64,000 bases of DNA from Sphingomonas panacis. GTDB lineage: Bacteria > Pseudomonadota > Alphaproteobacteria > Sphingomonadales > Sphingomonadaceae. Made by a program: the position numbers and the translations under genes. Below the pieces are notes generated by a model. It saw only the letters and a list, made by a program, of their open reading frames with translations. It had not been told where the DNA came from and did no database searches. This document shows positions 44,885 through 53,137 of the stretch, in pieces. Every line of letters starts with the position of its first letter. Position 1 is the stretch's first letter. The stretch covers positions 2,823,501-2,887,500 of the forward strand of contig NZ_CP014168.1 in assembly GCF_001717955.1 (NCBI RefSeq), in the 5' to 3' direction.

Positions 44885-44913
44885 CTCCGTTTAAATACGG
44901 AGGAGTCCTCCGT
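44885..44913. promoter_or_regulatory. TetR operator with three overlapping inverted arms
   Basis: CTCCGTTTAAATACGGAG (44885-44902) is a perfect 6+6+6 inverted repeat. Its right arm is shared with ACGGAGGAGTCCTCCGT (44897-44913), a perfect palindrome around one base. Two dimer sites thus overlap in the 116-base divergent promoter between the SDR and TetR genes, 24 bases before the TetR start. Confidence 0.7.
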
Positions 44914-44936
44914 TTTCAAGGGTACGGTGAAACAAA

Positions 44937-45524
44937 GTGGTGATTTCCGCGCAAACGCCCGTTCGAAAGCCGCGCGCCGATGCCGAACGCAATCGGCTTA
45001 AGCTGCTCGCCACCGCCAAGGATGTGTTCGCGAGCAAGGGCATGGACGTCGGGCTGGAGGAGATCGCGCGCGCGGCTGGGGTGGGGATCGGCACGCTCTA
45101 TCGCCATTTCCCGACGCGCGAGGCACTGATCGAGCAGGTCTATCGCAACGAGGCGAACCAGCTTGGCGCTGCCGCCGAGCGACTGGCCGCCGAACACCCG
45201 CCGGTTGAGGCACTGCGCACCTGGATGCTGCTGTTCGTCGAGTATTTCGCGACCAAGCAGATCATCGCCGGCGCGCTCGCGACGATGGTCGGCGGGCGCG
45301 AACTGTATGCGGTGTCGAGTGCGCAGATTACGCAGTCGATTGGCCTGCTCACCGATCGCGCGATTGCCAGCGGCGAGATCCGGCTGACGGTCGAACCGCT
45401 CGATCTGCTGCGCGCGGTGATCGGCGTCGCCAATGTCGGCGCCGGGCCGGGCTGGGAGGCGCATGCCCGGGCGATGGTCGATATCCTGATCGCCGGGCTG
45501 CGCGTTCCGGCTAGGTCTGGCTGA
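44937..45524 (+). CDS. TetR family transcriptional regulator
   Basis: 195 residues. The N-terminal helix-turn-helix is clear (KLLATAKDVFASKGMDVGLEEIARAAGVGIGTLYRHFPTREAL as consecutive segments, residues about 22-65). The C-terminal ligand-binding domain is of the SBP-56/TetR_C33-like type. The start is one of two adjacent GTG codons. It is divergent from the SDR gene and is expected to repress both from the operator at 44885-44913. Its end overlaps the convergent dinB end by 14 bases. Confidence 0.85.
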   Translation: MVISAQTPVRKPRADAERNRLKLLATAKDVFASKGMDVGLEEIARAAGVGIGTLYRHFPTREALIEQVYRNEANQLGAAAERLAAEHPPVEALRTWMLLFVEYFATKQIIAGALATMVGGRELYAVSSAQITQSIGLLTDRAIASGEIRLTVEPLDLLRAVIGVANVGAGPGWEAHARAMVDILIAGLRVPARSG

Positions 45525-46590
45525 GCAAAGCGTCGAACAGCGGCAACGCTTCCGCGTCGGTGCCGTCGAAGTTCGAAACCGTCACGCCGACCAGCCGTAT
45601 CCCCTTCGGCGTCGGCAGCACCGACCGGATCAGCGCGAGGCTCGCTTCGTGCAGGTCGGCGCGGGTGCGGATCGGGCGGGTGGCACTGCGGCTGCGAGTA
45701 ATCTGCTGAAAATCCTGATATTTGACCTTCACCGTTACCGTGCGGCCGAACGCCTGCGCCCCGTCGCACCAGCGCCACACGTCCTCCGCCATCTCCAGTA
45801 CGCCGGCTTCGATGTCGGCGGGTTCGGTGAGGTCGCTGCGGAAGGTGGTCTCCGAGCCGGAGGATTTGCGGATGCGATCGGGGTTGACCGGACGGTCGTC
45901 GATCCCGCGCGCGATGGCGTAATACCAGTCCGCCGCGCTGCCGAAGTGCTCGGCGAGGAACGCGCGCGACTTGGCGCGCAGATCGGCGCCGGTCTTGATG
46001 CCGAGCGACGCCATCTTGCGCGCGGTGACGGGGCCGACGCCGTGGAAGCGCGACACCGGCAGCGTCTCGACCCAGGCCGCGCCCATGTCGGGCGTCACCG
46101 CGAACTGGCCGTTGGGTTTGCGATGGTCCGAGGCGAGCTTGGCGAGGAACTTGTTGTACGAGATCCCCGCCGACGCGGTCAGCCCGGTTTCCTCAAGGAT
46201 GCGCGCGCGGATCGCCTTGGCGGTCGCCCAGGCGGTCGGCAGGTTGCGTAAGTTGGCGGTGACGTCGAGATACGCCTCGTCGAGCGACAGCGGCTGGATG
46301 ACGGGCGTGAACTCGGCGAAGATCGCGTGAATCTGGCGCGAGACCGATTTGTACACGTCGAAGCGCGGCCGCACGAACACCAGATCGGGGCAGCGCCGCA
46401 GCGCCGTGACCGAGGGCAGCGCGGATTTCACCCCGAACGTGCGCGCCTCATAGCTCGCCGCCGCCACCACACCCCGCGCCGAGGCAGAGCCGACCGCGAC
46501 GGGCTTGCCCCGAAGCGCCGGATCGTCGCGCTGCTCGACCGACGCGTAGAAGGCGTCCATGTCGATATGGAGGATTTTGCGCACGTCCAT
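45511..46590 (-). CDS. dinB: DNA polymerase IV (Y-family translesion polymerase)
   Basis: 359-residue error-prone polymerase. The chosen ATG gives the canonical opening MDVRKILHIDMDAFYASVEQ with catalytic Asp in the first motif. The second catalytic motif SLDEAYLDVT is intact, as are helix-hairpin-helix segments (FHGVGPVTARKMASLGI) and the little-finger domain. The C-terminus lacks a clear beta-clamp peptide. I see no SOS box in the region upstream. The gene end overlaps the tetR gene tail by 14 bases. Confidence 0.94.
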   Translation of the reverse strand: MDVRKILHIDMDAFYASVEQRDDPALRGKPVAVGSASARGVVAAASYEARTFGVKSALPSVTALRRCPDLVFVRPRFDVYKSVSRQIHAIFAEFTPVIQPLSLDEAYLDVTANLRNLPTAWATAKAIRARILEETGLTASAGISYNKFLAKLASDHRKPNGQFAVTPDMGAAWVETLPVSRFHGVGPVTARKMASLGIKTGADLRAKSRAFLAEHFGSAADWYYAIARGIDDRPVNPDRIRKSSGSETTFRSDLTEPADIEAGVLEMAEDVWRWCDGAQAFGRTVTVKVKYQDFQQITRSRSATRPIRTRADLHEASLALIRSVLPTPKGIRLVGVTVSNFDGTDAEALPLFDALLSQT

Positions 46591-46671
46591 GCGGGCAGGA
46601 TAGCGCATGTCGAACGGAAGGGGAACGCAGGTGTTGTCCGGCGGCGGTGGTCATCCTGGCGTCGCCCCACA

Positions 46672-46755
46672 CGTCATCCCAGCGGAAGCTGGGATCTTTC
46701 CGGGGAGGCCGCAGCGCCCGCCCCGGAGAGACCCCAGCTTTCGCTGGGGTGACGA
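46672..46755. repeat. Paired REP hairpins (BIME-like) upstream of dinB
   Basis: Two hairpins in mirror arrangement: ATCCCAGC-ggaa-GCTGGGAT (46676-46695) and ACCCCAGC-tttc-GCTGGGGT (46731-46750). The outer flanks and the inner CCGG segments also pair, so the whole 84 bases form one large imperfect palindrome. It sits in the 226-base gap between dinB and the aminotransferase gene. Confidence 0.75.
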
Positions 46756-46816
46756 TTAGGAAACGACGCTCTTGCTTAAAGACACGATTGCACGCCGGAC
46801 TTGGTGAGGATCGGCG

Positions 46817-48064
46817 TCAGGCCCGCCCGGCGATCTTGGTCAACGCCACCACCAGCGCATCCAGTTCCGCTGGCGCGGTATAGATTTGCGGCGTCACCCG
46901 CACGCCCTGAACCTCGCCGCGATCGATCGCGACGGTGTAGATGTTATGGTCCTTCAGCAGCATTTCCGCCAGCGCCGCCGGCGCGACCCCGCGCACCCCG
47001 ACGTTGGCGATCGCACAGGTCCGCTCGGGCGCGTGGGGTGTGTTGAGGTACACGCCCGGGATCGCGCGCGCGCGGTTGGTCCAGCTATGCTGGAGGAAGC
47101 GCAGCCGCGCCATCTTGCGTTCGGAGCCGATCGCCTGATGGAAGGCGATCGCGCGCGGCAGCGTCAGGTCGCTGTGGATCGGGTGCGTGCCCCGGTGGTT
47201 GAGCTTGCGGATGTCGTCGTCCGGCATGCCAGCATCGCCGAACATCTGCCACAGTCCGGGAATGCGCGCGCGCTTGACCCACAGCATGCCCAGCCCAAGC
47301 GGTGCCGACAGCCATTTGTGCAGCGAGGTGCCGAAATAATCGCAGTGCAGATCGGGAATTTTGAAGTCGAGATGCGCGAAGCTGTGCGCGCCATCGACCA
47401 TCACCGGCACGCCGAGGCCGTGCGCCATGTCGCAGATCGCCGCGACGGGCAGCACCTGCCCGGTGCCGCCGACGATGTGCGAGACCATCAGCAATTTGGT
47501 CTTGGGTGTGATCGCCTTGCGGTAGATCGCGATGATCTCGGCGTCGCTCGCCGGATCGAGCGGCAGTTGCACGATGTGGTTGACGATGCCGTGGCGCCGC
47601 GCCTGTAGCGCGAACATATCCATCATCGAGCCGTAATCCTGAGTCGCCATCACCGCTTGGTCACCGGCCTGCCACGGGATGCCGTTGATAATCGTATCGA
47701 GCGATTCGGTGGTGTTGCGCGTGATGACGAGTTCCTCGACCGGCACGCCGGCTAGCGCGGCGACGGCGGTGCGCATCTTCACCACGTCGGTGTCGAGCTT
47801 GGTGCGCATGTAATGCGACGCCTCGCCGTTGATCGCGCCGGCATTGGCGACGAACGCGTCGAACACGTCCTTGGGCTGGAAGCAGTAGAAGCCGTTTTCG
47901 AGATTGATGAAGCGGTTGTCGGTCGGGAAGTGCGTGCGGATCTCGGCCCAGAAGGCCTCGTCCTGTGCGAGTTCGGCGGGCGAACGGGCGGCGAAGCCGG
48001 GCGAGTCGAGCAGGGCGGCGAGCGACACCGCGCCCGCGGTCTTCAGGAAATCACGCTTGTTCAT
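46817..48064 (-). CDS. Tat-exported class V aminotransferase (isopenicillin-N epimerase-like)
   Basis: 415-residue PLP enzyme of fold type I. The schiff-base Lys is in FGTSLHKWLSAPLG, with the cofactor Asp-Ala/Gly-His in MVDGAHSFAHLD. The ATG at 48064 gives MNKRDFLKTAGAVSLAALL, a Tat-like leader (KRDFLK), implying the folded PLP-bound protein is exported to the periplasm. Members act as racemases, epimerases or desulphurases, and the substrate cannot be assigned here. It is divergent from an exported cyclophilin across 223 bases with no recognised element. Confidence 0.82.
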   Translation of the reverse strand: MNKRDFLKTAGAVSLAALLDSPGFAARSPAELAQDEAFWAEIRTHFPTDNRFINLENGFYCFQPKDVFDAFVANAGAINGEASHYMRTKLDTDVVKMRTAVAALAGVPVEELVITRNTTESLDTIINGIPWQAGDQAVMATQDYGSMMDMFALQARRHGIVNHIVQLPLDPASDAEIIAIYRKAITPKTKLLMVSHIVGGTGQVLPVAAICDMAHGLGVPVMVDGAHSFAHLDFKIPDLHCDYFGTSLHKWLSAPLGLGMLWVKRARIPGLWQMFGDAGMPDDDIRKLNHRGTHPIHSDLTLPRAIAFHQAIGSERKMARLRFLQHSWTNRARAIPGVYLNTPHAPERTCAIANVGVRGVAPAALAEMLLKDHNIYTVAIDRGEVQGVRVTPQIYTAPAELDALVVALTKIAGRA

Positions 48065-48287
48065 CGAATTGTCCCCCCGATATGCGCTGTCTCCATCTCC
48101 CCCGACGAAGCCCCACCACTCGCGGCGGCGGTGTGCGGTTCGTCCTGGCGGCATCCTTGCGGGAATGGCGTCGCAGGGCAAGGTGGCGGGCGGCGGCAGC
48201 GCACGGATTGCCAATCTCTCAGCCGATGTTCAGATGGAATCGTCAAACCAGAGGCGTTGATGGGTGTTTTCGGAACGGGAGAAGTGC

Positions 48288-48923
48288 GTGCGGTGTGTTG
48301 GTCTTGCCTGTGTCGCGGTGATGTTGATTGCGGCCGCGCCCGCCGAGCCGCCGGTGGTGCGGGTGCGGCTCGATACCACCGCCGGCCCGATCACGCTGGC
48401 GATCGATTACCGTCATGCGCCCAAGACGGCGGTCAATTTCCTGCAATATGTTGACGACGGTCGGCTCGACGGCACCAGCTTCTACCGCGCCTCGCGCAAG
48501 GCCGGGCACCCCGACCTCGGCTTCGTGCAGGGTGGGATCGGCACCGATGCGCGGCGCAAGCTCGACATGCTGCCGCTGGAACCGACCAGCCAGACCGGGC
48601 TGCGCCATGTCAGCGGTGCGATCTCGATGGCGCGCTATGCCAATCCGGCGTCGGGCTCGGCCAACTTCTCGCTGCTGGTCGGCCCGAGCCCCAATCTCGA
48701 TGCCAAGCCGGGATCGCCGGGCTACGCGGTGTTCGGCCATGTCCTGAGCGGGATGGAGGTGGTGAAACGCATGCTCGCGATGCCGACCGCGCCGGGTGGT
48801 GACGAGGATATGAAGGACCAGATGCTCGTTCGTCCGGTTACGATCGTTCATGCGGTACGGCTGGACGGCACCGCGAAGCCGACCGGACGACCGAAGGTGT
48901 GGCTGATGTTCAAGGGGCTTTGA
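48288..48923 (+). CDS. Exported cyclophilin-type peptidyl-prolyl isomerase
   Basis: 211-residue protein. A GTG at 48288 with GGGAG six bases upstream gives a good signal peptide (MRCVGLACVAVMLIAAAPAEP); an earlier GTG adds an acidic extension. The cyclophilin domain is recognisable (LDTTAGPITLAIDYRHAPKTAVNFL, TSFYRASRKAG, GAISMARYANPASGSANFSLLVG, YAVFGHVLSGMEVV). Cyclophilins catalyse proline isomerisation during folding, here in the periplasm. A 20-residue C-terminal extension is extra. A GTTCGT repeat follows. Confidence 0.88.
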   Translation: MRCVGLACVAVMLIAAAPAEPPVVRVRLDTTAGPITLAIDYRHAPKTAVNFLQYVDDGRLDGTSFYRASRKAGHPDLGFVQGGIGTDARRKLDMLPLEPTSQTGLRHVSGAISMARYANPASGSANFSLLVGPSPNLDAKPGSPGYAVFGHVLSGMEVVKRMLAMPTAPGGDEDMKDQMLVRPVTIVHAVRLDGTAKPTGRPKVWLMFKGL

Positions 48924-48934
48924 GCCGGCTCAGT

Positions 48935-49017
48935 CCCGTTCGTGCTGAGCCTGTCCAAGCACGTGCCCCAGACGCTCCGTTTCGGGCACGCCCTTCGACA
49001 AGCTCAGGACGAACGGG
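48935..49017. repeat. GTTCGT palindromic repeat, overlapping an aminotransferase gene end
   Basis: Outer arms CCCGTTCGT (48935-48943) and ACGAACGGG (49009-49017), with extended inner pairing (GCTGAGCCTGTCCAAG versus CTTCGACAAGCTCAG). Same family as 16672-16712 and 55508-55582. The right arm supplies the last codons and the TGA stop of the convergent aminotransferase gene. Confidence 0.75.
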
Positions 49018-50152
49018 GTAGAGGCAACCGCGCCGCGAACCACGGCGTCATCCGCCGCAGCGCCTCTTCGATACGGTCGGTCGAGACGGCGAAGCTGAAG
49101 CGCATGAAGCGGTGGCCGTCGACAGGATCGAAGTCGATCCCCGGCGCGGTGGTGACGCCGGTGTCCATCAGCAGCTCCATGCAGAACGCCATGCTGTCGT
49201 CGGTCAGATGACCGATATCGGCGTAGATGTAGAACGCCCCGTCGGGCGGGGCGATTCGGCGCAGGCCGAGGGCTGGCAGCGCATCGAGCAATAGCGCGCG
49301 GTTGGTCGCATAGGTGCGGATATGCCCTTCCAGTTCGTCGCGGCAGTCGAACGCGACCAGCCCGGCATGCTGGGCGAGCGAGGGCGGCGTCAGGAACAGG
49401 TTCCCCATCCGCGCGCGCGCCGCGTCGATCAGCGCGGGCGGCACCACCAGCCAGCCGAGCCGCCAACCGGCCATGCTGAAATATTTGGAGAAGCTGTTGA
49501 CGATCAGCGCCTCCGGCGCGTCCTGCAACACCGATCGCGCGGCCTCGCCGTAGCTGAGGCCGTGATAGATTTCGTCCGAGATGATGCGGATGCCGCGCCG
49601 ACGGCATACCGCCACGATCGCGGCCAGTTCGTCCGGCGCGATGATCGTGCCGGTCGGGTTGGCGGGGCTGGCGAGAATCAGCCCTTGCGGCGCGGGATCG
49701 AGCGCTTCGATCGCCGCGGCGGTGATCTGGAAGCGCTCGGCCTCGCCACAGCCGATCTCGACGGGTTCGAGGAACAGCGCCTTTACCGTGTTGCGGTACG
49801 AGACATAGCCCGGCCGCGCGAACGCCACCCGGTCGCCCGGCGCGAACAGGCAGGAAAGCGCGAGCACGAAGGCGGGGGAGGCGCCGCAGGTGAGGATCAC
49901 TTGCTCGGGATCGACCGACACGCCGTAGCTGTCCGCATAATGCCGCGCGATCCGGCTTTTGAGCGGGCTGCTCTCCCAATACCCCATGCCGTCGCTGTCG
50001 AGGATGCGGTGCGCCTCGGCGATCGCCGCAGCCGGCGCGCCGGTCGAAGGCTGGCCGAACTCCATGTGGATCACCGAGCGCCCCTCGGCGGCCAATTGGT
50101 GCGCGGCGCGGCTGATGGCGATGGCGTGGAACGGGTCGATCGTTGCGGTCAT
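49004..50152 (-). CDS. PLP-dependent aminotransferase class I/II
   Basis: 382-residue aspartate-aminotransferase-superfamily enzyme. The PLP Lys lies in VNSFSKYFSMAGWRLGW, with PANPTGT and SDEIYHGLSYG as cofactor-site motifs and a terminal Arg region (HRFMRFSFAVSTDRIEEAL). It probably transaminates an amino acid; specificity is not predictable. The last four codons and the stop codon lie inside a palindromic repeat, so the C-terminus appears to have been set by repeat insertion. It is cytoplasmic. Confidence 0.85.
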   Translation of the reverse strand: MTATIDPFHAIAISRAAHQLAAEGRSVIHMEFGQPSTGAPAAAIAEAHRILDSDGMGYWESSPLKSRIARHYADSYGVSVDPEQVILTCGASPAFVLALSCLFAPGDRVAFARPGYVSYRNTVKALFLEPVEIGCGEAERFQITAAAIEALDPAPQGLILASPANPTGTIIAPDELAAIVAVCRRRGIRIISDEIYHGLSYGEAARSVLQDAPEALIVNSFSKYFSMAGWRLGWLVVPPALIDAARARMGNLFLTPPSLAQHAGLVAFDCRDELEGHIRTYATNRALLLDALPALGLRRIAPPDGAFYIYADIGHLTDDSMAFCMELLMDTGVTTAPGIDFDPVDGHRFMRFSFAVSTDRIEEALRRMTPWFAARLPLPRSS

Positions 50153-50189
50153 GCCGCCTGCTTAACGCGCGCCGCCACCGACAGAAAGG

Positions 50190-51278
50190 TCAGTCGGACA
50201 GGTCTTCCAGCATCTTGATCGCGTGAACCGGGCATTGATTGACGCGCGCGCGGAAGTCCGCCGAATACTCGTACACCTCGCGGCGGGCGCGGTTGATCGC
50301 GCCGAGCGGCTGATGCGCGGCGAGGCCGTGCCACGGGCTGTACGAGAGAAGATCCTCCTCCGACTGGCTGACCCCGTTGCGCCACGATGTCTGCGGCGCG
50401 GCGGTGAAGGTGGCGACGGTGACGAACGGGCTGGCTTTTTCGTCCCACAAGACGGTCGGGTCTTCGACCGGCATCGTCTCCAGATCGACGCACAATTGCA
50501 CGCGCAATTCCCAGATGCCGCCGTGTTCGATCATCACATCGGCGACATCCTCGCGCAACGCGTCCGGGCGATTGTGGACGTCGACAAGATCGCCGGTGCG
50601 CTCGGTAAGACCGGGCGAGACCGGCGCGAGCGAGATTTTCGCGATATGGGCGCCGTAGCGATAGGCGGTTTGCGAATAATAGGTTTCGCCGAGCGGATGC
50701 ACTTCCGGCGCGCCGCCGAGCAGCGAAATCAGCGCGGACTTGCCGCCGAGCGCCTCCAGCGCACCCTCGACGACTCGCAATGTCGTCGATAGCGCGACTT
50801 TGGCGCCTTCGGCACGGTCGGTCGTCGCGGCGAGCAATTTCAGGTTCTTGGCGAACGCGGCGGGGGTCGGCGCGCCGAACACGGGACCGTTGACCAGAAC
50901 GAAATCCTGCTCGCCCCCATGCTCGCCGGGCAAGCGTTCGCCCGCCACACCGAGCACTTTCAGCGCGGCGCCGCGGGGCGAACTCACCGCATCGTCGAGG
51001 ATGTCGCCCGGCGACGTCGACAGGCGCAGGACCGCTTCATAGCTGCCCGGCTGCGCGAACAGCCCTTGTGCGAGTTCGGGTGGCAGGCCGGGCAGGACCG
51101 AGACTTCGCCCTTGATGATGCCGTGCCCTTTGGCATGCACACCGCGCACGGCATGGCCGTAGTCCTTCGACGTCGTTTCGAGGATTTGCTTGAAGCTCGT
51201 CTTGAGCGAGGCGATTGCGTCGGCTTCATCCGATGAGAAGGTCTCGACCGACGGATCGAAGGGGACGAATCTGGTCAC
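50190..51278 (-). CDS. Catalase-fold protein (y4iL-like)
   Basis: 362-residue protein of the catalase superfamily. The start is a GTG with AGGAG six bases upstream. The distal histidine region is visible (RGVHAKGHGIIKGEV), as are LRLSTSPGDILDD, LPGEHGGEQDFVLVNGPVF and the C-terminal NQCPVHAIKMLEDL. The usual proximal heme tyrosine motif (R-x-F-x-Y-x-D-T) is not recognisable. It may be a heme-binding peroxidase-like or oxygenase-like protein rather than a true catalase. Cytoplasmic; no partner in the vicinity is obvious. Confidence 0.72.
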   Translation of the reverse strand: MTRFVPFDPSVETFSSDEADAIASLKTSFKQILETTSKDYGHAVRGVHAKGHGIIKGEVSVLPGLPPELAQGLFAQPGSYEAVLRLSTSPGDILDDAVSSPRGAALKVLGVAGERLPGEHGGEQDFVLVNGPVFGAPTPAAFAKNLKLLAATTDRAEGAKVALSTTLRVVEGALEALGGKSALISLLGGAPEVHPLGETYYSQTAYRYGAHIAKISLAPVSPGLTERTGDLVDVHNRPDALREDVADVMIEHGGIWELRVQLCVDLETMPVEDPTVLWDEKASPFVTVATFTAAPQTSWRNGVSQSEEDLLSYSPWHGLAAHQPLGAINRARREVYEYSADFRARVNQCPVHAIKMLEDLSD

Positions 51279-51357
51279 GGCGTGCTCCTGCAAGGCATCA
51301 CCGTCAACTTCCGCAACGCCCACCGGTTCCGGCGCATGTGCGCAAGCTTGACGCGGA

Positions 51358-52584
51358 TCAAATATCGCGTCGCGCCAGCACCTCCCGCGCCGCGCGGACG
51401 CCGCTCTCCCATGCGCCATGCGCGGTGGAGAAATCGGTGACGTGAGTCGCCTCGCCGGCGAAGACGATGCGGTCGCCGATCGGGCGGGCGAGGGTCGCGC
51501 GGGCGTGCGCCTGACCGGGCAGGGCATGGCTGTACGATCCGTTGATCCATGCCGTTCTGCACCATGCAGATGCGGCGATCGGCCGCAGATGGCGGCGCAC
51601 GTCGCTTCCCAGCAATGCGGCGAGTTCGTCGGAAGCGATCTTGAACGCCTCGACGATGCCGCCGCGTTCGAGCAGCTCCGCGCCGGGGCCGCCGAAGAAC
51701 GCTTCGATCACCGGCCGGCCGAGCCCACGGATATAATAGCTGCCGGTGTTGGCGTCGCGCGGATTGCCGATCAGGTGGGTCTCGGTTTCGAAATCGTGAT
51801 CGCCGACCAGTTCGAAGAACAGCTTGTCGGCCAGCCCGAGCGGCAATTGGCTCGCCGCATGGAGATGGTCTGTCGCGTCCGCATCGAACACGATCGTGCC
51901 GCTGGCGAGGACGTTGGTGGAGGCGGTGACGATCGCCGCCCCAGCCGTCACCGTGCCGCGATCGGTCTCGATCCTCACGCCGCGGTCGCTGAGCGCGACG
52001 CGCCGGACGGGCGTCGCCAGCCGCAGCTCGACCTGCGGCAAGCGCGCGGCGAGCAGCGCGCCATAGCCTTCGCGGACGCGCCAGTTGGTCTCGGTCGCGG
52101 CATCGTCATAGGCGAGGAAATCGGTGATCGAGAGCCGGTCGAGATCGGCGCCGCTCATATAGCCGCTCAGCGCGCGGCAGAAGGCGTTCCACTCCGCGCC
52201 CGGTTCCAGCGCATCCGAAGCGCGATCGCTTGGAGGCGGCGCGCGATGGAATCGGTCGTCCAGCGCAGCCCAGGCATCGTGGGCCCGAGCCTGCTCGTCC
52301 GCGTTGAAGCCAAGTCCGCGCCATTGTTCCTGCCACGCCGATGGGCCGCGATGGATGGTGAAGTTCGCGGCCTCACCCTCTGCAACGAGCGGGTTGCGTT
52401 CCGCCGAATGCAGCCAGCCGCAGCCGAGATCGAGCGGCATTCCCGCCACGCCGACCGTCCAGCCGCGCCCGCCGACGCGGTCGCTCGCCTCCAGCATCAG
52501 CACCGACTTGCCGGCCTCGACCAGACTGCGCGCCGCCGCGATACCGGCGGAGCCGGCCCCGATAATGGCGACGTCATGATCCAT
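51358..52584 (-). CDS. Flavin-containing amine oxidase family protein
   Basis: 408-residue FAD enzyme of the monoamine/polyamine oxidase family. The N-terminal dinucleotide motif is VAIIGAGSAGIAAARSLVEAG with GRG region LEASDRVGGRGWT. The C-terminal FAD site is RIVFAGEATHVTDFSTAHGAWESG. It oxidises a primary or secondary amine, or a related substrate, with oxygen or another acceptor; the substrate is unknown. No signal peptide is seen. It lies upstream of the catalase-fold gene on the same strand (79-base gap), so H2O2 detoxification could be linked, which is speculative. Confidence 0.82.
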   Translation of the reverse strand: MDHDVAIIGAGSAGIAAARSLVEAGKSVLMLEASDRVGGRGWTVGVAGMPLDLGCGWLHSAERNPLVAEGEAANFTIHRGPSAWQEQWRGLGFNADEQARAHDAWAALDDRFHRAPPPSDRASDALEPGAEWNAFCRALSGYMSGADLDRLSITDFLAYDDAATETNWRVREGYGALLAARLPQVELRLATPVRRVALSDRGVRIETDRGTVTAGAAIVTASTNVLASGTIVFDADATDHLHAASQLPLGLADKLFFELVGDHDFETETHLIGNPRDANTGSYYIRGLGRPVIEAFFGGPGAELLERGGIVEAFKIASDELAALLGSDVRRHLRPIAASAWCRTAWINGSYSHALPGQAHARATLARPIGDRIVFAGEATHVTDFSTAHGAWESGVRAAREVLARRDI

Positions 52585-52752
52585 GTTGATGCTCCGCAGC
52601 GAACGCCCGGGTATATCCAGCGCGTGGCAACGCTTGGCAATCGCCGGGCGTGCCGCGAAAAAATTCTTTGCGCGATGGCAAAACGCGCATCCTTATGCGC
52701 CGCCGCGCATTGCAGTGGGCGAAACGTCACGGCCACCTGAAGGGGGAAGTTC

Positions 52753-53073
52753 ATGGAACAGGATCGGATCTCGCTAGTCCGTCAGCGCGCACATGCGATC
52801 TGGATTGAGCAAGGCCAGCCCGAGGGCGCTGCCGACCAGCATTGGGCGCAGGCCGAAGCCGAGTTCGACGCCGCCGAGGCCTCCGCAACGACCACGCCCG
52901 CGACCGAGAGCGCGGACACCGCGGTTGCCGAACCCGAAGCCCCTGCGGAACCCGCTCCGCTCGCCGAGCCGGACGTCGTGGCGACGCCTGAACCGGTGGC
53001 GGCAACGCCCGCACCTGCGCCCGCTAAGAAGACGGTGAAGCGCAAGGTGAAACCGCTCAACCCGATCCGCTGA
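52753..53073 (+). CDS. DUF2934 protein with Pro/Ala-rich tail
   Basis: 106 residues. The N-terminal 40 match DUF2934 (ISLVRQRAHAIWIEQGQPEG...HWAQAEAEF). The rest is an Ala-Pro-Glu-rich disordered tail ending with a basic patch (KKTVKRKVKPLNPIR). DUF2934 proteins often sit beside glycogen and trehalose genes and stress proteins, as here before glgX. AGGGGGAAG precedes the ATG. Function unknown. Confidence 0.75.
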   Translation: MEQDRISLVRQRAHAIWIEQGQPEGAADQHWAQAEAEFDAAEASATTTPATESADTAVAEPEAPAEPAPLAEPDVVATPEPVAATPAPAPAKKTVKRKVKPLNPIR

Positions 53074-53078
53074 AATCC

Positions 53079-53094
53079 GCCCGCGCGCGCGGGC
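53079..53094. terminator. GC-rich perfect palindrome after the DUF2934 gene
   Basis: GCCCGCGCGCGCGGGC is a perfect 16-base palindrome six bases after the stop and 44 bases before the glgX start. It may terminate or attenuate transcription into glgX. There is no T tract of note. Confidence 0.45.
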
Positions 53095-53137
53095 ATTCAG
53101 CCGGCTCTTTTGATCCCGTCGACTGAGGGAGACTATC

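Noticed and set aside
48065..48287. Possible riboswitch or small RNA in the divergent gap
   Set aside because: The GC-rich sequence has local hairpins but no conserved riboswitch core I could recognise.
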